From [Bacillus] enclensis (GTDB taxonomy: Bacteria; Bacillota; Bacilli; Bacillales; Bacillaceae_B): a DNA stretch of 64,000 nucleotides. Under the pieces are notes generated by a model. It worked only from the letters and a program-made list of their open reading frames with translations, was not told the DNA's origin and made no database searches. A program made the position numbers and the translations under genes. Shown one piece after another: positions 8,801 to 18,081 of this stretch (its first letter is position 1; every line of letters begins with the position of its first letter). The DNA lies in the NCBI RefSeq assembly GCF_001456935.1, contig NZ_KQ758486.1:1-64000 (forward strand), given 5' to 3'.

Positions 8801-9703
8801 GTGGATTATTCCTTGATAGGTACGAAAATCAATGAACTACGCAAGGTTGTCGGACTGACACAGGGGGAGCTTGCAGAAGGCATTTGCACTCAGGCCCTGA
8901 TCAGCCGGATTGAAAAGGGCGATATTTTTCCAAGCTCCACCACCCTTTATCAAATCTCCAGGAAACTGGGAGTGGACGTAAACTATTTCTTTGAAATCGG
9001 CACAACGCCAAGGCTTGATTATATAAAAGAGGTCGAGCGGCAGTTGAGGAAGCTGAGAATACAGCTTAGGTATGAAGAAATGGTGGAGGTGATTTGGGCC
9101 GAAGAGAAGAATCCCATCTTCTTCAAGGATGATTACAACCTGCAGCTCCTCCTTTGGCATAGGGGGATCTATACGTTTGAAATTGAAAAACAGCGAGAAA
9201 CCGCGATAACTATTTTCTGGGAAGCATTCCACCTCACTTATGACAGTAAAAAAGCGCTTTCTGAAAGAGAAATGGAAATTCTCCTCAGCATAGGTGCAAT
9301 GGAACTTACCGGCGAAAATTATGAAAAAGCACTGGAGATCTACAATAAAGTACGCCAAGGGTTAAAGAAGTTTGACCAATTAAATGATAAGTCAATAAAA
9401 ACAAGGATGCTTTATAATATAGCGAGAGTTCAAACCCGTCTGGGCAATTACGAGGAATCAACAGCACGGTGCCAGGAGGCAATCAGGTGGTGTCTTGAAG
9501 AAGAGAATTTATACGGATTGGGACAATTGCACTATCAAATCGGTTATAATTATGAATTGGAAGGGCAGTTCGAGAAAGCACTGGACTATCTGGAGAAGTC
9601 TATATTGATTTTCGAGATGGTTCAAGATGATCAGCACATGCCTTATTTGGTAAAGAAAAAGGAAGAGATCTTATCCAAGCTGGACGTACAGGAAGGAATT
9701 TAA
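8801..9703 (+). CDS. HTH-TPR transcriptional regulator, PlcR-like (RRNPP type), copy 3
   Basis: 300 residues, third paralogue. The HTH region (LTQGELAEGICTQALISRIEKGD) and linker match copies 1 and 2; the TPR part is closest to copy 1 (SIKTRMLYNIARVQTRLGNYEES). I start at GTG 8801 (VDYSLIGTK), aligned with its paralogues and 8 bp after AAGGGG; GTG 8783 would add six residues. It is followed after one base by the CBS-protein gene, so the two are surely co-transcribed. Confidence 0.85.
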   Translation: MDYSLIGTKINELRKVVGLTQGELAEGICTQALISRIEKGDIFPSSTTLYQISRKLGVDVNYFFEIGTTPRLDYIKEVERQLRKLRIQLRYEEMVEVIWAEEKNPIFFKDDYNLQLLLWHRGIYTFEIEKQRETAITIFWEAFHLTYDSKKALSEREMEILLSIGAMELTGENYEKALEIYNKVRQGLKKFDQLNDKSIKTRMLYNIARVQTRLGNYEESTARCQEAIRWCLEEENLYGLGQLHYQIGYNYELEGQFEKALDYLEKSILIFEMVQDDQHMPYLVKKKEEILSKLDVQEGI

Positions 9704-9704
9704 G

Positions 9705-10421
9705 ATGAATACAACGACCTACTCACTATCCGAGCGATACGAAGTGGCATTCAATCAAATCCATGATGCATTAAAAAAGCAGTTGAAATCCAGATCGGAC
9801 AGATTCACAAGCCTTGTTCATTCGGGGCGGCATCATAAGATCATCAGTACCTATCAGGATGAACTCTTTCAATATGCCAAACTGCGAAATGCGCTTGTTC
9901 ATGAAAAAACGGAGCTGGGCTATTACATAGCGGAACCCCATCCGGAAGTAGTGGAAAGAATCGAGAAAATCGCAAGGGTCTTACACAGCCCCAATTATGC
10001 ATTGACAATTGCGACAAAAGAAGTGATTTTCTTTCACCTGGAAGATCGTATAGAAGATGTCATCAGTGCGATAAAGGCATGTAACTATTCTCAATATCCA
10101 GTGTATGAAGGAAATAGATGCCTTGGTCTGCTCACCGCTAAAAGCATCGTGAAATGGCTCGCTGAGCGTATGATGGGAAGCATTGTCGATTTATCCGATG
10201 TCAAGATACAAGATGTATTTGAAGTTGAGAAGAGACCACCGTTAACGTTTCAGGCTAGAACCTCCACCATTTTTGATGTAGAAGAATGTTTTGAACACTA
10301 TCATCAGCAAAAACTGGACATTGAAGCCGTCATCATCACGGAAAATGGCAGGGATGATGAAACTCCACTTGGGATCGTCACAGCCTGGGATTTGATCGAA
10401 ATTGACTATACGTCAGACTAA
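9705..10421 (+). CDS. CBS-domain pair protein with N-terminal helical domain
   Basis: 238 residues. The first about 110 residues are helical (LFQYAKLRNALVHEK, reminiscent of RES/HEPN-like segments); then come two CBS modules, the first around VISAIKACNYSQYPVYEGNRCLGLLT and the second around IFDVEECFEHYHQQKLDIEAVIITE, ending LGIVTAWDLIEID. CBS pairs usually bind adenine nucleotides and modulate a partner. The start lies one base after the stop of regulator 3, which suggests a partnership, but no function is known to me. Confidence 0.8.
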   Translation: MNTTTYSLSERYEVAFNQIHDALKKQLKSRSDRFTSLVHSGRHHKIISTYQDELFQYAKLRNALVHEKTELGYYIAEPHPEVVERIEKIARVLHSPNYALTIATKEVIFFHLEDRIEDVISAIKACNYSQYPVYEGNRCLGLLTAKSIVKWLAERMMGSIVDLSDVKIQDVFEVEKRPPLTFQARTSTIFDVEECFEHYHQQKLDIEAVIITENGRDDETPLGIVTAWDLIEIDYTSD

Positions 10422-10453
10422 CCTTCTTGATTATTTTCAGGGAGGTTTTTTAT
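10420..10453 (+). terminator. Terminator after the CBS gene
   Basis: AACCTTC / GGGAGGTT stem then a T-run; it overlaps the stop codon. Confidence 0.75.
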
Positions 10454-10530
10454 TTAATCTCTGAATACCACATACGGGAGGGCAGTCCATCATAAAAATG
10501 ATTGTAAAAGATCAAGACAGGGGTGAAAGG

Positions 10531-10992
10531 ATGCGGAGACGGAAAAATCCGATTCCTCTTTTACTAATGGGCATCGTCGGTATGATTCTCCTCTTCCTTT
10601 TCGTAAGTGTGCTTGGGAGCGGTGAGGGGGATTCGCCTGAGCAAGTCATTGAGGAATTTTACGATTATGAGCGGAAGGGTGACTTTGGGAATTCGTGGGA
10701 GCTGTTTCATTCTGAAATGAAGAAGAAATTCGGAAAAGCATCTTATGTCCAAACGAAGAATCATGTGTTCCTCGGCCATATGGGAGTGGATTCCTTTGAA
10801 GTGGAAGTGGGGGACATCGAAGAAATAGAGGATTTTGAGTTCAGTAAAGATGGACCGACGTTCAAGGATGTGAGGTCTGCGAAGGTGGACCTGCTGTTTG
10901 ACAGCCAGTTTGGCGAGATGACGATCAGCCAGATTTGTTATGTGGCGCGGGAAAAAAATGAATGGAAAATTTTGTGGGACTATGATTTTTAA
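10531..10992 (+). CDS. Membrane-anchored protein with extracytoplasmic NTF2-like domain
   Basis: 153 residues. MRRRKNP then a hydrophobic stretch (IPLLLMGIVGMILLFLFVSV) forms an N-terminal anchor; the rest, beginning SPEQVIEEFYDYERKGDFGNSW and ending NEWKILWDYDF, looks like an NTF2/DUF4878-like fold exposed outside the membrane. No enzymatic motif is seen. ATG 10531 follows GGGGTGAAAGG with good spacing; ATG 10498 would add 11 polar residues and is less likely. Confidence 0.7.
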   Translation: MRRRKNPIPLLLMGIVGMILLFLFVSVLGSGEGDSPEQVIEEFYDYERKGDFGNSWELFHSEMKKKFGKASYVQTKNHVFLGHMGVDSFEVEVGDIEEIEDFEFSKDGPTFKDVRSAKVDLLFDSQFGEMTISQICYVAREKNEWKILWDYDF

Positions 10993-11065
10993 ACTTTTGA
11001 GTTTTAGAGTTTACTCGCTGGGTATACAGAAACTAACTAACCAATTTTAAAAGGAGGGCTAGGCT

Positions 11066-11191
11066 GTGTCCCTTTTATACGTGAAGGCCCGCGAAATGAT
11101 GGAATTCGATGCGAAAGTCCAGCAGTCGCAAAACACGAACATCCGCCTCTTCCGTAAACCGAAGCCTGCACCTGTTCAGAGAAATAAATAA
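11066..11191 (+). CDS. Small basic protein, 41 residues, unknown function
   Basis: GTG start 11066 preceded by a strong AAGGAGGG (11051-11058). The product begins MSLLYVKAREMMEFDAKV and ends with a basic, proline-rich tail (RLFRKPKPAPVQRNK). A perfect-looking terminator follows 20 bp later, so this is an independent short transcription unit. No family recognised; the ribosome binding site and terminator are the evidence that it is real. Confidence 0.65.
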   Translation: MSLLYVKAREMMEFDAKVQQSQNTNIRLFRKPKPAPVQRNK

Positions 11192-11210
11192 AGCCAGCGG
11201 AACCTTCAGG

Positions 11211-11238
11211 CAGTCTAATTTTATTAGGCTGTTTTTTT
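11211..11238 (+). terminator. Terminator of the 41-residue gene
   Basis: CAGTCTAA / TTAGGCTG stem and seven T residues. Confidence 0.85.
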
Positions 11239-11311
11239 ATGTCTGCAAGTCTTTTAAAGGTATTTCGTGTTTAATATAGAATGAATATAGAACGAAAAGG
11301 AGTGAAGGGAA

Positions 11312-11869
11312 ATGCCTGGACAAAAGGAAAGCCGTGTGGTGATAGGTGCAGGAGAGTATTCCAACAATCCAACATGGATGCAAACACAGGAAGAAGTACT
11401 TAACCTATTAAATCAAGAAGATTGGGCAGGTTTATTCAATGAGCACAGCATACAAGCTATCTTGGCAGAGCATGTATGGGAGCATTTGACTTATGAAGAA
11501 GGTGTGAAGGGTGCCAGGAATTGCTACACCTATTTAAAATCAGGTGGATACGTGCGTTGTGCGGTGCCGGATGGCAACTTTCCGAATGAAGAATATCAAA
11601 AGGGGGTTCAGGTTGGAGGGCCGGGACCAGCCGATCACCCAGCAGCAAGTCATAAAATTGTACATACTTATCAAACTCTTGCCAGGATGTTTGAAGAAGC
11701 CGGATTCGAAGTCCGGCTGTTGGAATATTGCAATGACAAGGGAGAATTCATTTATAATGATTGGGATGAAGAACACGGTTTTATTTATCGATCGAAACGC
11801 TTTGATCATCGGAATAAAAATGGGGAATTAGGTTTCGTATCCTTGATCGTCGATGCGGTGAAGAGATAA
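11312..11869 (+). CDS. SAM-methyltransferase-like protein (class I fold, short form)
   Basis: 185 residues. The segment AILAEHVWEHLTYEEGVKGARNCYTYLKSGGYVRCAVPDG is typical of predicted class I methyltransferases after the SAM site (the EH..EHL motif and the Gly-rich turn). The N-terminus is short, with VVIGAG as the only hint of the SAM-binding loop, so it may have another role. Good start behind AAAAGGAG. It converges on murB over a shared terminator. Confidence 0.7.
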   Translation: MPGQKESRVVIGAGEYSNNPTWMQTQEEVLNLLNQEDWAGLFNEHSIQAILAEHVWEHLTYEEGVKGARNCYTYLKSGGYVRCAVPDGNFPNEEYQKGVQVGGPGPADHPAASHKIVHTYQTLARMFEEAGFEVRLLEYCNDKGEFIYNDWDEEHGFIYRSKRFDHRNKNGELGFVSLIVDAVKR

Positions 11870-11870
11870 A

Positions 11871-11905
11871 AAAATCAGGGCCCACTAGTTGGGACCCTGA
11901 TTTTC
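11871..11905. terminator. Bidirectional terminator between the methyltransferase gene and murB
   Basis: AATCAGGGCCC / GGGACCCTGATT hairpin with A-run on the left and T-run on the right; it serves both convergent genes. Confidence 0.85.
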
Positions 11906-11909
11906 TTCT

Positions 11910-12830
11910 TTATTCCAAATCCTCACCAATGATACGGACTTCACGCTCCAGCTCCACATCGAACTTCTCTTTCACCGTCTTCTGCACATGCTCGATAAGT
12001 GAAATATAATCCTTCGCCGTTGCATTGTCTTTATTGACAATGAACCCGGCATGCTTTGTGGAAACCTCGGCACCGCCAAAGTTCGTCCCCTGCAGGCTGC
12101 TGTCCTGGATCAGTTTACCGGCAAAGTATCCCGGCGGTCGTTTAAAGACACTTCCGCAGGATGGATATTCAAGCGGCTGCTTCGATTCCCTTTTATACGT
12201 AAGGTCATCCATGACGGCCTTGATATCCTCGTATTCCCCCGGCTTTAAGCTGAAGGTAGCCTCAAGGACGATATCGCCATTTTCCGAGATATTGCTGTGA
12301 CGGTAATCAAGCTCGAGGTCCGCAGCCGTGCGTTTAACAAGTTCACCGTGACGGTCGACCACGTAGCAGTAGTCGAGTACGTCCTTGATTTCCCCGCCGT
12401 AAGCGCCGGCATTCATAAATAGCGCGCCGCCGACAGTACCAGGGATCCCGCATGCAAATTCAAGTCCTGTCAGGCGTTCAGCCAGAGCCCTTCTTGAAAC
12501 ATCAATGATCGCTGCCCCGCTCTGTGCCACGATCTGCTGGTCGTTTGACTTGATATCGTCGAAGTTTTTCAGGTGAAGCACAATCCCACGGATCCCGCCG
12601 TCCTTGACAATCAGGTTCGAGCCGTTCCCGAGCAGCGTGAACGGTACGTCCACCTTATTGGAAAGCTTCACGATGTTCTGCACTTCTTCATACGTTGTCG
12701 GAGTGAGGAAGAAATCGGCCTTCCCGCCAAGCTTCGTATAAAGATGGTCCCTCAGCATTTCATCGCGCTTGATATTCTCTTCATGCATCACATTCAATAA
12801 TTCTTTATAAACAGTTTCTTTATTGTACAT
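11910..12830 (-). CDS. murB: UDP-N-acetylenolpyruvoylglucosamine reductase
   Basis: 306 residues. NADPH- and FAD-dependent reduction of UDP-GlcNAc-enolpyruvate to UDP-MurNAc in peptidoglycan precursor synthesis, in the cytosol. FAD-binding features are [14 protein letters not shown] and [20 protein letters not shown]; the type II MurB segment [11 protein letters not shown] supplies the catalytic Ser, and the family Glu lies near the C-terminus ([12 protein letters not shown]). Length is normal for Bacilli. It stands alone here, outside any division cluster. Confidence 0.95.
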   Translation of the reverse strand: MYNKETVYKELLNVMHEENIKRDEMLRDHLYTKLGGKADFFLTPTTYEEVQNIVKLSNKVDVPFTLLGNGSNLIVKDGGIRGIVLHLKNFDDIKSNDQQIVAQSGAAIIDVSRRALAERLTGLEFACGIPGTVGGALFMNAGAYGGEIKDVLDYCYVVDRHGELVKRTAADLELDYRHSNISENGDIVLEATFSLKPGEYEDIKAVMDDLTYKRESKQPLEYPSCGSVFKRPPGYFAGKLIQDSSLQGTNFGGAEVSTKHAGFIVNKDNATAKDYISLIEHVQKTVKEKFDVELEREVRIIGEDLE

Positions 12831-12960
12831 TCCTGATCAGTCCCATAATTAATTTTTCTCTGGTTATAAATTCTACCCTCCCATTATATGATGAAAACCC
12901 ATGAAAGTTAAATGGTTTCGATTGGCAGGGTGAAAACTACTTCTAAGGTAGGATGTTCAT

Positions 12961-13674
12961 TTATAGTCCGTCAGAAAAATAGTAAGCATCATTGAAGATA
13001 TGCCTGAAAGAAGTATTCCCGTCGAAGAATCGCGATTTGAGCCCTTCATCCGCATCCGGATCCTTCCCGTTTCTCGTGATGGCAATTCCGCTTATCGACT
13101 GAAAAACGGCTCCGTGGGTGAAATAAATCACGTCCCGGTCTGCTATGATGATCGAGTAAATGCCTCCGGATTCCCTCAGGCGCCCCATCTTGTCAATCGC
13201 CCTGGCTGATAAAATAGGTCTTAGTTTTTCCTGGTCATATGTATGTGTAGAGAATTCATCTCCAATGCTGATCTGCCCATTATCTACTGCCTGAAACAAG
13301 GCATCGGAAACAGTTGTATAGTCAGCCTTATGGAATATGAAGGTTGTCTCCTGGTTTAGTCCGATTAAAAACAGGAAGGGAGTAATAAAACAAAATGCTG
13401 TGGTCTTCAGCAGTTTTTTCCCAATCCCTTTCTTCCCCACACTCAAAATGAAAAGCCATAAGAGGGCTACTCCAAGAATGCCGAGAGCGGGCAGGATGAG
13501 CAGAAATGTGATAAAGAATTCCCCGACAGCCAGTTTTGCATACAACACCATGAAAGTTCCGCCCATATAAAGGAGAAGGGGTACTTTGATTCTGTTCCAA
13601 TCGCTCTTTCCGTTTAGTAAAAAAGCGATATATCCAAGGAGCAATGTGACGAATAAAATCAGTATTACAATCAT
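12961..13674 (-). CDS. Membrane protein of unknown function
   Basis: 237 residues. About four hydrophobic segments in the first 110 residues (MIVILILFVTLLLGYIAFLL, then VPLLLYMGGTFMVLYA, FFITFLLILPALGILGVALL and a fourth), followed by a soluble domain with FIFHKADYTTVSDALFQAVDNG. I recognise no family. The start is behind AGAGAGGTAG. No T-run terminator is visible after it. Confidence 0.7.
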   Translation of the reverse strand: MIVILILFVTLLLGYIAFLLNGKSDWNRIKVPLLLYMGGTFMVLYAKLAVGEFFITFLLILPALGILGVALLWLFILSVGKKGIGKKLLKTTAFCFITPFLFLIGLNQETTFIFHKADYTTVSDALFQAVDNGQISIGDEFSTHTYDQEKLRPILSARAIDKMGRLRESGGIYSIIIADRDVIYFTHGAVFQSISGIAITRNGKDPDADEGLKSRFFDGNTSFRHIFNDAYYFSDGL

Positions 13675-13734
13675 CGATTCTACCTCTCTCAGTTTATATT
13701 AACCCCAGTCTAACAGTTTGAAGGAGATAAATGT

Positions 13735-13764
13735 AAAAAGAACCCCCGTCAGGAGGTTCTTTTC
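13735..13764 (-). terminator. Terminator of the nucleotidase gene
   Basis: Read on the minus strand: AGAACC / GGTTCT stem followed by a T-run. Confidence 0.8.
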
Positions 13765-13766
13765 TG

Positions 13767-15839
13767 CTATTTAATGAAGTTAAACGTCTGCGCAACGGAA
13801 GAGATGAAGTTTGTCAGGAAATTCCCTTTGGACTCTTTCTTTTCCTGTCCCGGATTGGTTGCATCGCTTTGCTTGAACTTGATGGAGTACTTGGCAAAAC
13901 CGCTGTCTTCTGTTCCGAGATACTTAAACGTTCTGGAATCATGGATATATTTCTGCGCCTCAGGTGAACTTTGGAATACGACATTCACATCATCTTTGAT
14001 GGCAGCGAAATTCCAGTTGCCGTCCGCCTCAGGGTTGATTGTGCCTTTCTCCATGATATAGTCGATGATGACGTTTCTATTCTCGTCCGGCGACTGGATG
14101 ATGATATTCGAGCCGTCGATGCCAGGGAAGTGACCGCCGCCGCTTGCACGGTAGTTATTCGTCGCGACGATGAATTTTTGATCGGGATCAATCGCTTGTC
14201 CATTGTATTTAAGGTTCTTGATTCTATGTGAATCTTCATTAATCAATTTTCCGTCAGTATTATATCGGAGTGGTTTTGTCACATCGATTTCATATGTCAC
14301 TCCGTCGATGACATCAAAGTTATAGGACCTGAAATCCCCATTAACCAGCGGCTGCTCTTCGGTCGTTGAAGTGTTGATTTGATTGAACTGACCTGCTGAC
14401 ATTTCGAGCCATTCCTTCACCTGTGCACCATCGATCAGCACGGCTTGGAGTGTATTAGGATATAAATACAGGTCTGCAACGTTTTTGATGGCAAGTTCGC
14501 CTGCCGGGATATCCGTGTAATAGGAAGCGTCACCGCGTGTACCCGCTTTGAACGGTGCACCTGCTGAGAGCACCGGGATGCCTTCATATTCAGTGCCCTG
14601 GATGTATTTCTCTACGTACCATTTCTGCGCATTCGTCACGATCTGGATGGAGGGATCGTCCTTTACCTGAGCAAAATAACTGTTGATTGGTGCTTCGGTT
14701 TCCCCGACGGCACTTCTGACCCAGTCGATTGTGTGATTGTGATCTTCTTCAATTGCGCCGAATACTTCTTCGTCACGGTCGACCAATGGATTGCCGTCTT
14801 TATCTGCAATTCCACGGGTGGATGATTGTGAATCGGCCACGGACCATTCCCCATTATTAAGCTGAAGTTCTAAATCAACCAGGCCGAGATGGCTTCCCCA
14901 GTAGCCGGGCATGACGGATGCAGTGCCATTGATCGTGCCTTTCGCAGTATCGACACCTTCAATCCCTGCATATGATTCAGATGGGAAAACCCCGTGAGAA
15001 TGACCGAACAGGATTGCATCGATGCCGTCCACTTTTGACAGGGAATACGTGACGTTCTCTTCCATGCCTTCATCCGTGACGCTGCCGATACCGGAGTGAG
15101 GGATTGCAACGATGATATCGGCTCCTTCTGCCTTCATCTGCGGAACGAATTTATTGGCCGTCTCTACGATATCTTTTGTGATCACTTTTCCTTCGAGGTT
15201 GGCCTTGTCCCACTGCATGATCTGAGGCGGAGTGAATCCGATGACGCCAACCTTCAAAGTGTGTTTTTCACCGTCTTCATCGACGACTTCCTTATCAAGG
15301 ATTGTATAAGGGTTAAAATAGTTTTCGTCGTTGGTCGGGTCACTGTCCCCGTCATCCTTGTATACATTCGCATTGACATAAGGGAAGTTGGATCCCTTCA
15401 ATGATTTTCCGAGAAAGTCCAGACCGTAGTTGAACTCATGATTTCCGATATTCGCTGCGTCGTAATCAAGGAGGTTCATCGCTTTATATACAGGGTGGGT
15501 TTCCCCATCCTGAAGCGGGTCTACTTTGGCAACATAATCACCAAGCGGATTTCCCTGGAGGAGGTCTCCGTTGTCGAACAGAAGGCTGTTGGCGGCTTCT
15601 TTTCGTGCATTTTTAATGAGGGTGGCTGTTTTCACAAGGCCATAGCTGTTTGTCTCTTTATCCTGGTAATAATCATAATTGGCAAGGTTTACATGTATAT
15701 CCGTCGTTTCAAGGATACGAAGCTTCACCACATCCTGGTCCATCACATCTGCGTACGTTATGGAAGGTGCGGCTGCAGGGATAATAAGTCCTAAGGCTAG
15801 AGCGGCAGAGGCTGCTTTTTTCATGTTCTTCTTCATCAT
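13767..15839 (-). CDS. Secreted 2',3'-cyclic-nucleotide 2'-phosphodiesterase/3'-nucleotidase (CpdB-like)
   Basis: 690 residues with a signal peptide (KKNMKKAASAALALGLIIPAAA, cleavage near ITYA-D). The metallophosphoesterase domain shows TDIHVN, DNGDLLQGN, GNHEFNYG, IPHSG and GHSHG metal-binding motifs; the C-terminal 5'-nucleotidase domain follows (YRASGGGHFPG). It releases nucleosides and phosphate from nucleotides outside the cell. No LPXTG anchor or S-layer domain is visible, so it is probably released or loosely wall-bound. It belongs to the same family as one half of B. subtilis YfkN. Confidence 0.92.
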   Translation of the reverse strand: MMKKNMKKAASAALALGLIIPAAAPSITYADVMDQDVVKLRILETTDIHVNLANYDYYQDKETNSYGLVKTATLIKNARKEAANSLLFDNGDLLQGNPLGDYVAKVDPLQDGETHPVYKAMNLLDYDAANIGNHEFNYGLDFLGKSLKGSNFPYVNANVYKDDGDSDPTNDENYFNPYTILDKEVVDEDGEKHTLKVGVIGFTPPQIMQWDKANLEGKVITKDIVETANKFVPQMKAEGADIIVAIPHSGIGSVTDEGMEENVTYSLSKVDGIDAILFGHSHGVFPSESYAGIEGVDTAKGTINGTASVMPGYWGSHLGLVDLELQLNNGEWSVADSQSSTRGIADKDGNPLVDRDEEVFGAIEEDHNHTIDWVRSAVGETEAPINSYFAQVKDDPSIQIVTNAQKWYVEKYIQGTEYEGIPVLSAGAPFKAGTRGDASYYTDIPAGELAIKNVADLYLYPNTLQAVLIDGAQVKEWLEMSAGQFNQINTSTTEEQPLVNGDFRSYNFDVIDGVTYEIDVTKPLRYNTDGKLINEDSHRIKNLKYNGQAIDPDQKFIVATNNYRASGGGHFPGIDGSNIIIQSPDENRNVIIDYIMEKGTINPEADGNWNFAAIKDDVNVVFQSSPEAQKYIHDSRTFKYLGTEDSGFAKYSIKFKQSDATNPGQEKKESKGNFLTNFISSVAQTFNFIK

Positions 15840-16075
15840 GATCTCCCCTAAAATATGTATTTAGTTGCAAACACTTACATAGTAGCATTTTGTTGTAAAA
15901 ATAGAATGGTTGAAAAGTAGTGTTTTTGTAATTGTTTGTAAATGCGGGGTGTAAATTGGGGCTACCTTTCAGGGGGAAAATAAGATAGGATGGAAAATAT
16001 ATAGTATAACATCTATTTAACTATTAAATTGTACAACGTAAACATACACTTAAAGATAAGAAAGGAGGCGCCGCC

Positions 16076-16978
16076 ATGGCACGCCTATACACAGCCTTAA
16101 TCGGACTCAGTCTCATCTGGGGTATGTCCTTCGTCTTCATCAAATGGCTCATCGAACCGGCCGGCGTCTGGGGTACGGTATTTCTTCGCTGCATCGCGGG
16201 GGCGCTTGTGCTGCTGCCGATCTTCTTCATTCAAAGACGAAAAGGGGAGAGAAAGCCGCTTCCAATATGGAAACTGATTGTGGTGGGCATTGGGAACGCA
16301 GCCCTTCCATGGACGCTGATTGCACTCAGCGAAACGCAGATTAACAGCAACACCGCGTCGATCCTGAACGCAACGACCCCGATCTGGACCGGGCTCCTCG
16401 GATTCCTGCTGTTCTCAGCCGTGCTGACAAGCTTTCAGTGGATCGGCATCCTAGTCGGCTTCTTCGGCATTTTAGTGTTGATGAATTTTGAAGTGAGCGG
16501 GATCTTCAGTTCTGATTTCGTCGGCGTGGGGACGATGATTCTGGCCACCGTGAGCTACGCATTTTCCTCTCATTTCACAAAAAAATACCTGGCCGGAACA
16601 AGCGTCGTGACCATCTCGACTTTTCAGCTGCTGATCGGTGCCGCGATTGGTTTCATCGGGATACTTGTGACCCAGCCGATTGATGTTGGCAGCCTTTTAA
16701 CGGGGGAAGCATTACTCGGTATCATCGGTCTTGGCTGCTTCGGATCGGGAATTGCTACATTATTGTATTTTTATATCATGACCAACGGAAGTCCCGAGTT
16801 CGCCTCGACGGTTACATACCTGATCCCGGGAACGGCGATGATCTGGGGATTTTTGCTGCTGGGGGAACCGGTCACGCATAACCTGATCCTCGGCCTTCTC
16901 ATCATTTTTGCAGGGGTATTTTTATCATCCCGGAAGTCGAAAAAAACGATCGCTTCCCTTACGGTGGGGACGCGGTGA
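16076..16978 (+). CDS. EamA/DMT-family transporter
   Basis: 300 residues with about ten hydrophobic segments arranged as two EamA repeats (first LYTALIGLSLIWGMSFVFIK, second starting near GVGTMILATVSYAFSS). Drug/metabolite transporters of this type export amino acids or small metabolites across the inner membrane; the substrate is not predictable. Ideal AAGGAGG ribosome binding site. Two CAAACGTTTG palindromes lie directly downstream, ahead of degV. Confidence 0.88.
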   Translation: MARLYTALIGLSLIWGMSFVFIKWLIEPAGVWGTVFLRCIAGALVLLPIFFIQRRKGERKPLPIWKLIVVGIGNAALPWTLIALSETQINSNTASILNATTPIWTGLLGFLLFSAVLTSFQWIGILVGFFGILVLMNFEVSGIFSSDFVGVGTMILATVSYAFSSHFTKKYLAGTSVVTISTFQLLIGAAIGFIGILVTQPIDVGSLLTGEALLGIIGLGCFGSGIATLLYFYIMTNGSPEFASTVTYLIPGTAMIWGFLLLGEPVTHNLILGLLIIFAGVFLSSRKSKKTIASLTVGTR

Positions 16979-16982
16979 GAAT

Positions 16983-17055
16983 TTAAACAAACGTTTGATT
17001 AAAGTCTGAAACCTCAGTGTTGACGGGGTTACCGGACTTAAACAAACGTTTGTTT
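16983..17055. promoter_or_regulatory. Pair of AAACAAACGTTTG palindromes (possible TetR-type operators)
   Basis: CAAACGTTTG at 16988-16997 and 17043-17052, each preceded by TTAAA; the second extends to the perfect 16-mer AAACAAACGTTTGTTT. The centres are 55 bp apart. They lie between the EamA gene and degV. Confidence 0.5.
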
Positions 17056-17218
17056 TATTTTCAGGGTGGTTGTTCTTCGGGAAAGAGGTGCATTCGAAAC
17101 AACTTTCATATAAAATGGTTAAGATACATAGGTTAGAGTAGACGAGCTGTCGGCAGGTGCTTATTAGGGCATGCTGCCGATCGACATAAAAGACTAAAGA
17201 ATAAGAGAGGTAACTATT

Positions 17219-18070
17219 ATGAAAACGGCAATTGTAACGGATAGTACAGCCTACATCCCGAAAGAATTGCGCGAGTCTCTAAACATACACATGATCCCGC
17301 TGAGCGTCATCCTCGGCGGCGAATCATATCGCGAAGAAATTGACATCACAGCCGGTGAATTCTATGAAGAAGTCACAAACCAGGACAAGCTCCCGACCAC
17401 ATCCCAGCCGCCGGTCGGCGAATTCGTCGAGCTGTTCGAAAAATTGTCCCGTGACTATGATGCGGTCATTTCCGTACACCTTTCAAGCGGCATCAGCGGT
17501 ACCTATCAGGGAGCCGTGCAGGCAGGCGAAATGGTGGACGGAATCAAGGTCTATCCTTATGATTCGGAAATCAGCTGCATGATACAAGGGTTTTATGCTC
17601 TTGAAGGTGCCAAGCTTGCGCGTGAAGGCAAGGGAGCCGAAGAGATCGTTCGGCTGTTGGATGAAATGAAGGAGACGGTCCAAGCATACTTCATGGTTGA
17701 TGACCTGGCGCACTTGCAGCGCGGTGGACGTTTGTCGCAGGCTCAGGCGATCATAGGAAGTCTGCTGCAGGTAAAACCTTTGCTGCACTTTGTGGATAAA
17801 GTGATCGTTCCTTTTGAGAAGATCCGTACTCGTAAGAAGGCGTTGAAAAGGGTGGAAGGATTGCTGGAGGATGCAGTGAAGGACGGAGGATCTTATCAGG
17901 CTTCGATCATACATGCGAATCGTGAGGAAGAAGCGATTGAGTGGATGAAGGAACTGGCTGAGAAGTATCCTAATGTTGAGTTTAATGTGAGTTATTTTGG
18001 TCCGGTGATCGGTACCCATTTGGGTGAAGGCTCGATGGGGATGGGCTGGGCTAAGAGGCTGGCGGAATAG
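17219..18070 (+). CDS. degV: DegV-family fatty-acid-binding protein
   Basis: 283 residues. MKTAIVTDSTAYIPKEL and the loops TSQPPVGEF and SVHLSSGISGTY are characteristic of DegV proteins, which bind a long-chain fatty acid between two domains and can act as FakB-type partners of a fatty-acid kinase. In B. subtilis degV lies next to comFA, which supports the assignment; here a RAYT and two repeat arrays separate them. A 5' hairpin (CGGCAG...CTGCCG, about 17153-17177) lies in the leader. Confidence 0.9.
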   Translation: MKTAIVTDSTAYIPKELRESLNIHMIPLSVILGGESYREEIDITAGEFYEEVTNQDKLPTTSQPPVGEFVELFEKLSRDYDAVISVHLSSGISGTYQGAVQAGEMVDGIKVYPYDSEISCMIQGFYALEGAKLAREGKGAEEIVRLLDEMKETVQAYFMVDDLAHLQRGGRLSQAQAIIGSLLQVKPLLHFVDKVIVPFEKIRTRKKALKRVEGLLEDAVKDGGSYQASIIHANREEEAIEWMKELAEKYPNVEFNVSYFGPVIGTHLGEGSMGMGWAKRLAE

Positions 18071-18081
18071 GTTGTTTGGGG

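Noticed and set aside
13771-15800. Several plus-strand frames of 80-118 codons across the nucleotidase gene
   Set aside because: They are antisense shadows of a well-supported minus-strand gene and have no ribosome binding sites or family features.
15860-15960. PhoP boxes before the secreted nucleotidase gene
   Set aside because: TTTACA-like repeats exist on the minus strand but their spacing and second half do not match TT(A/C/T)ACA direct repeats well enough.
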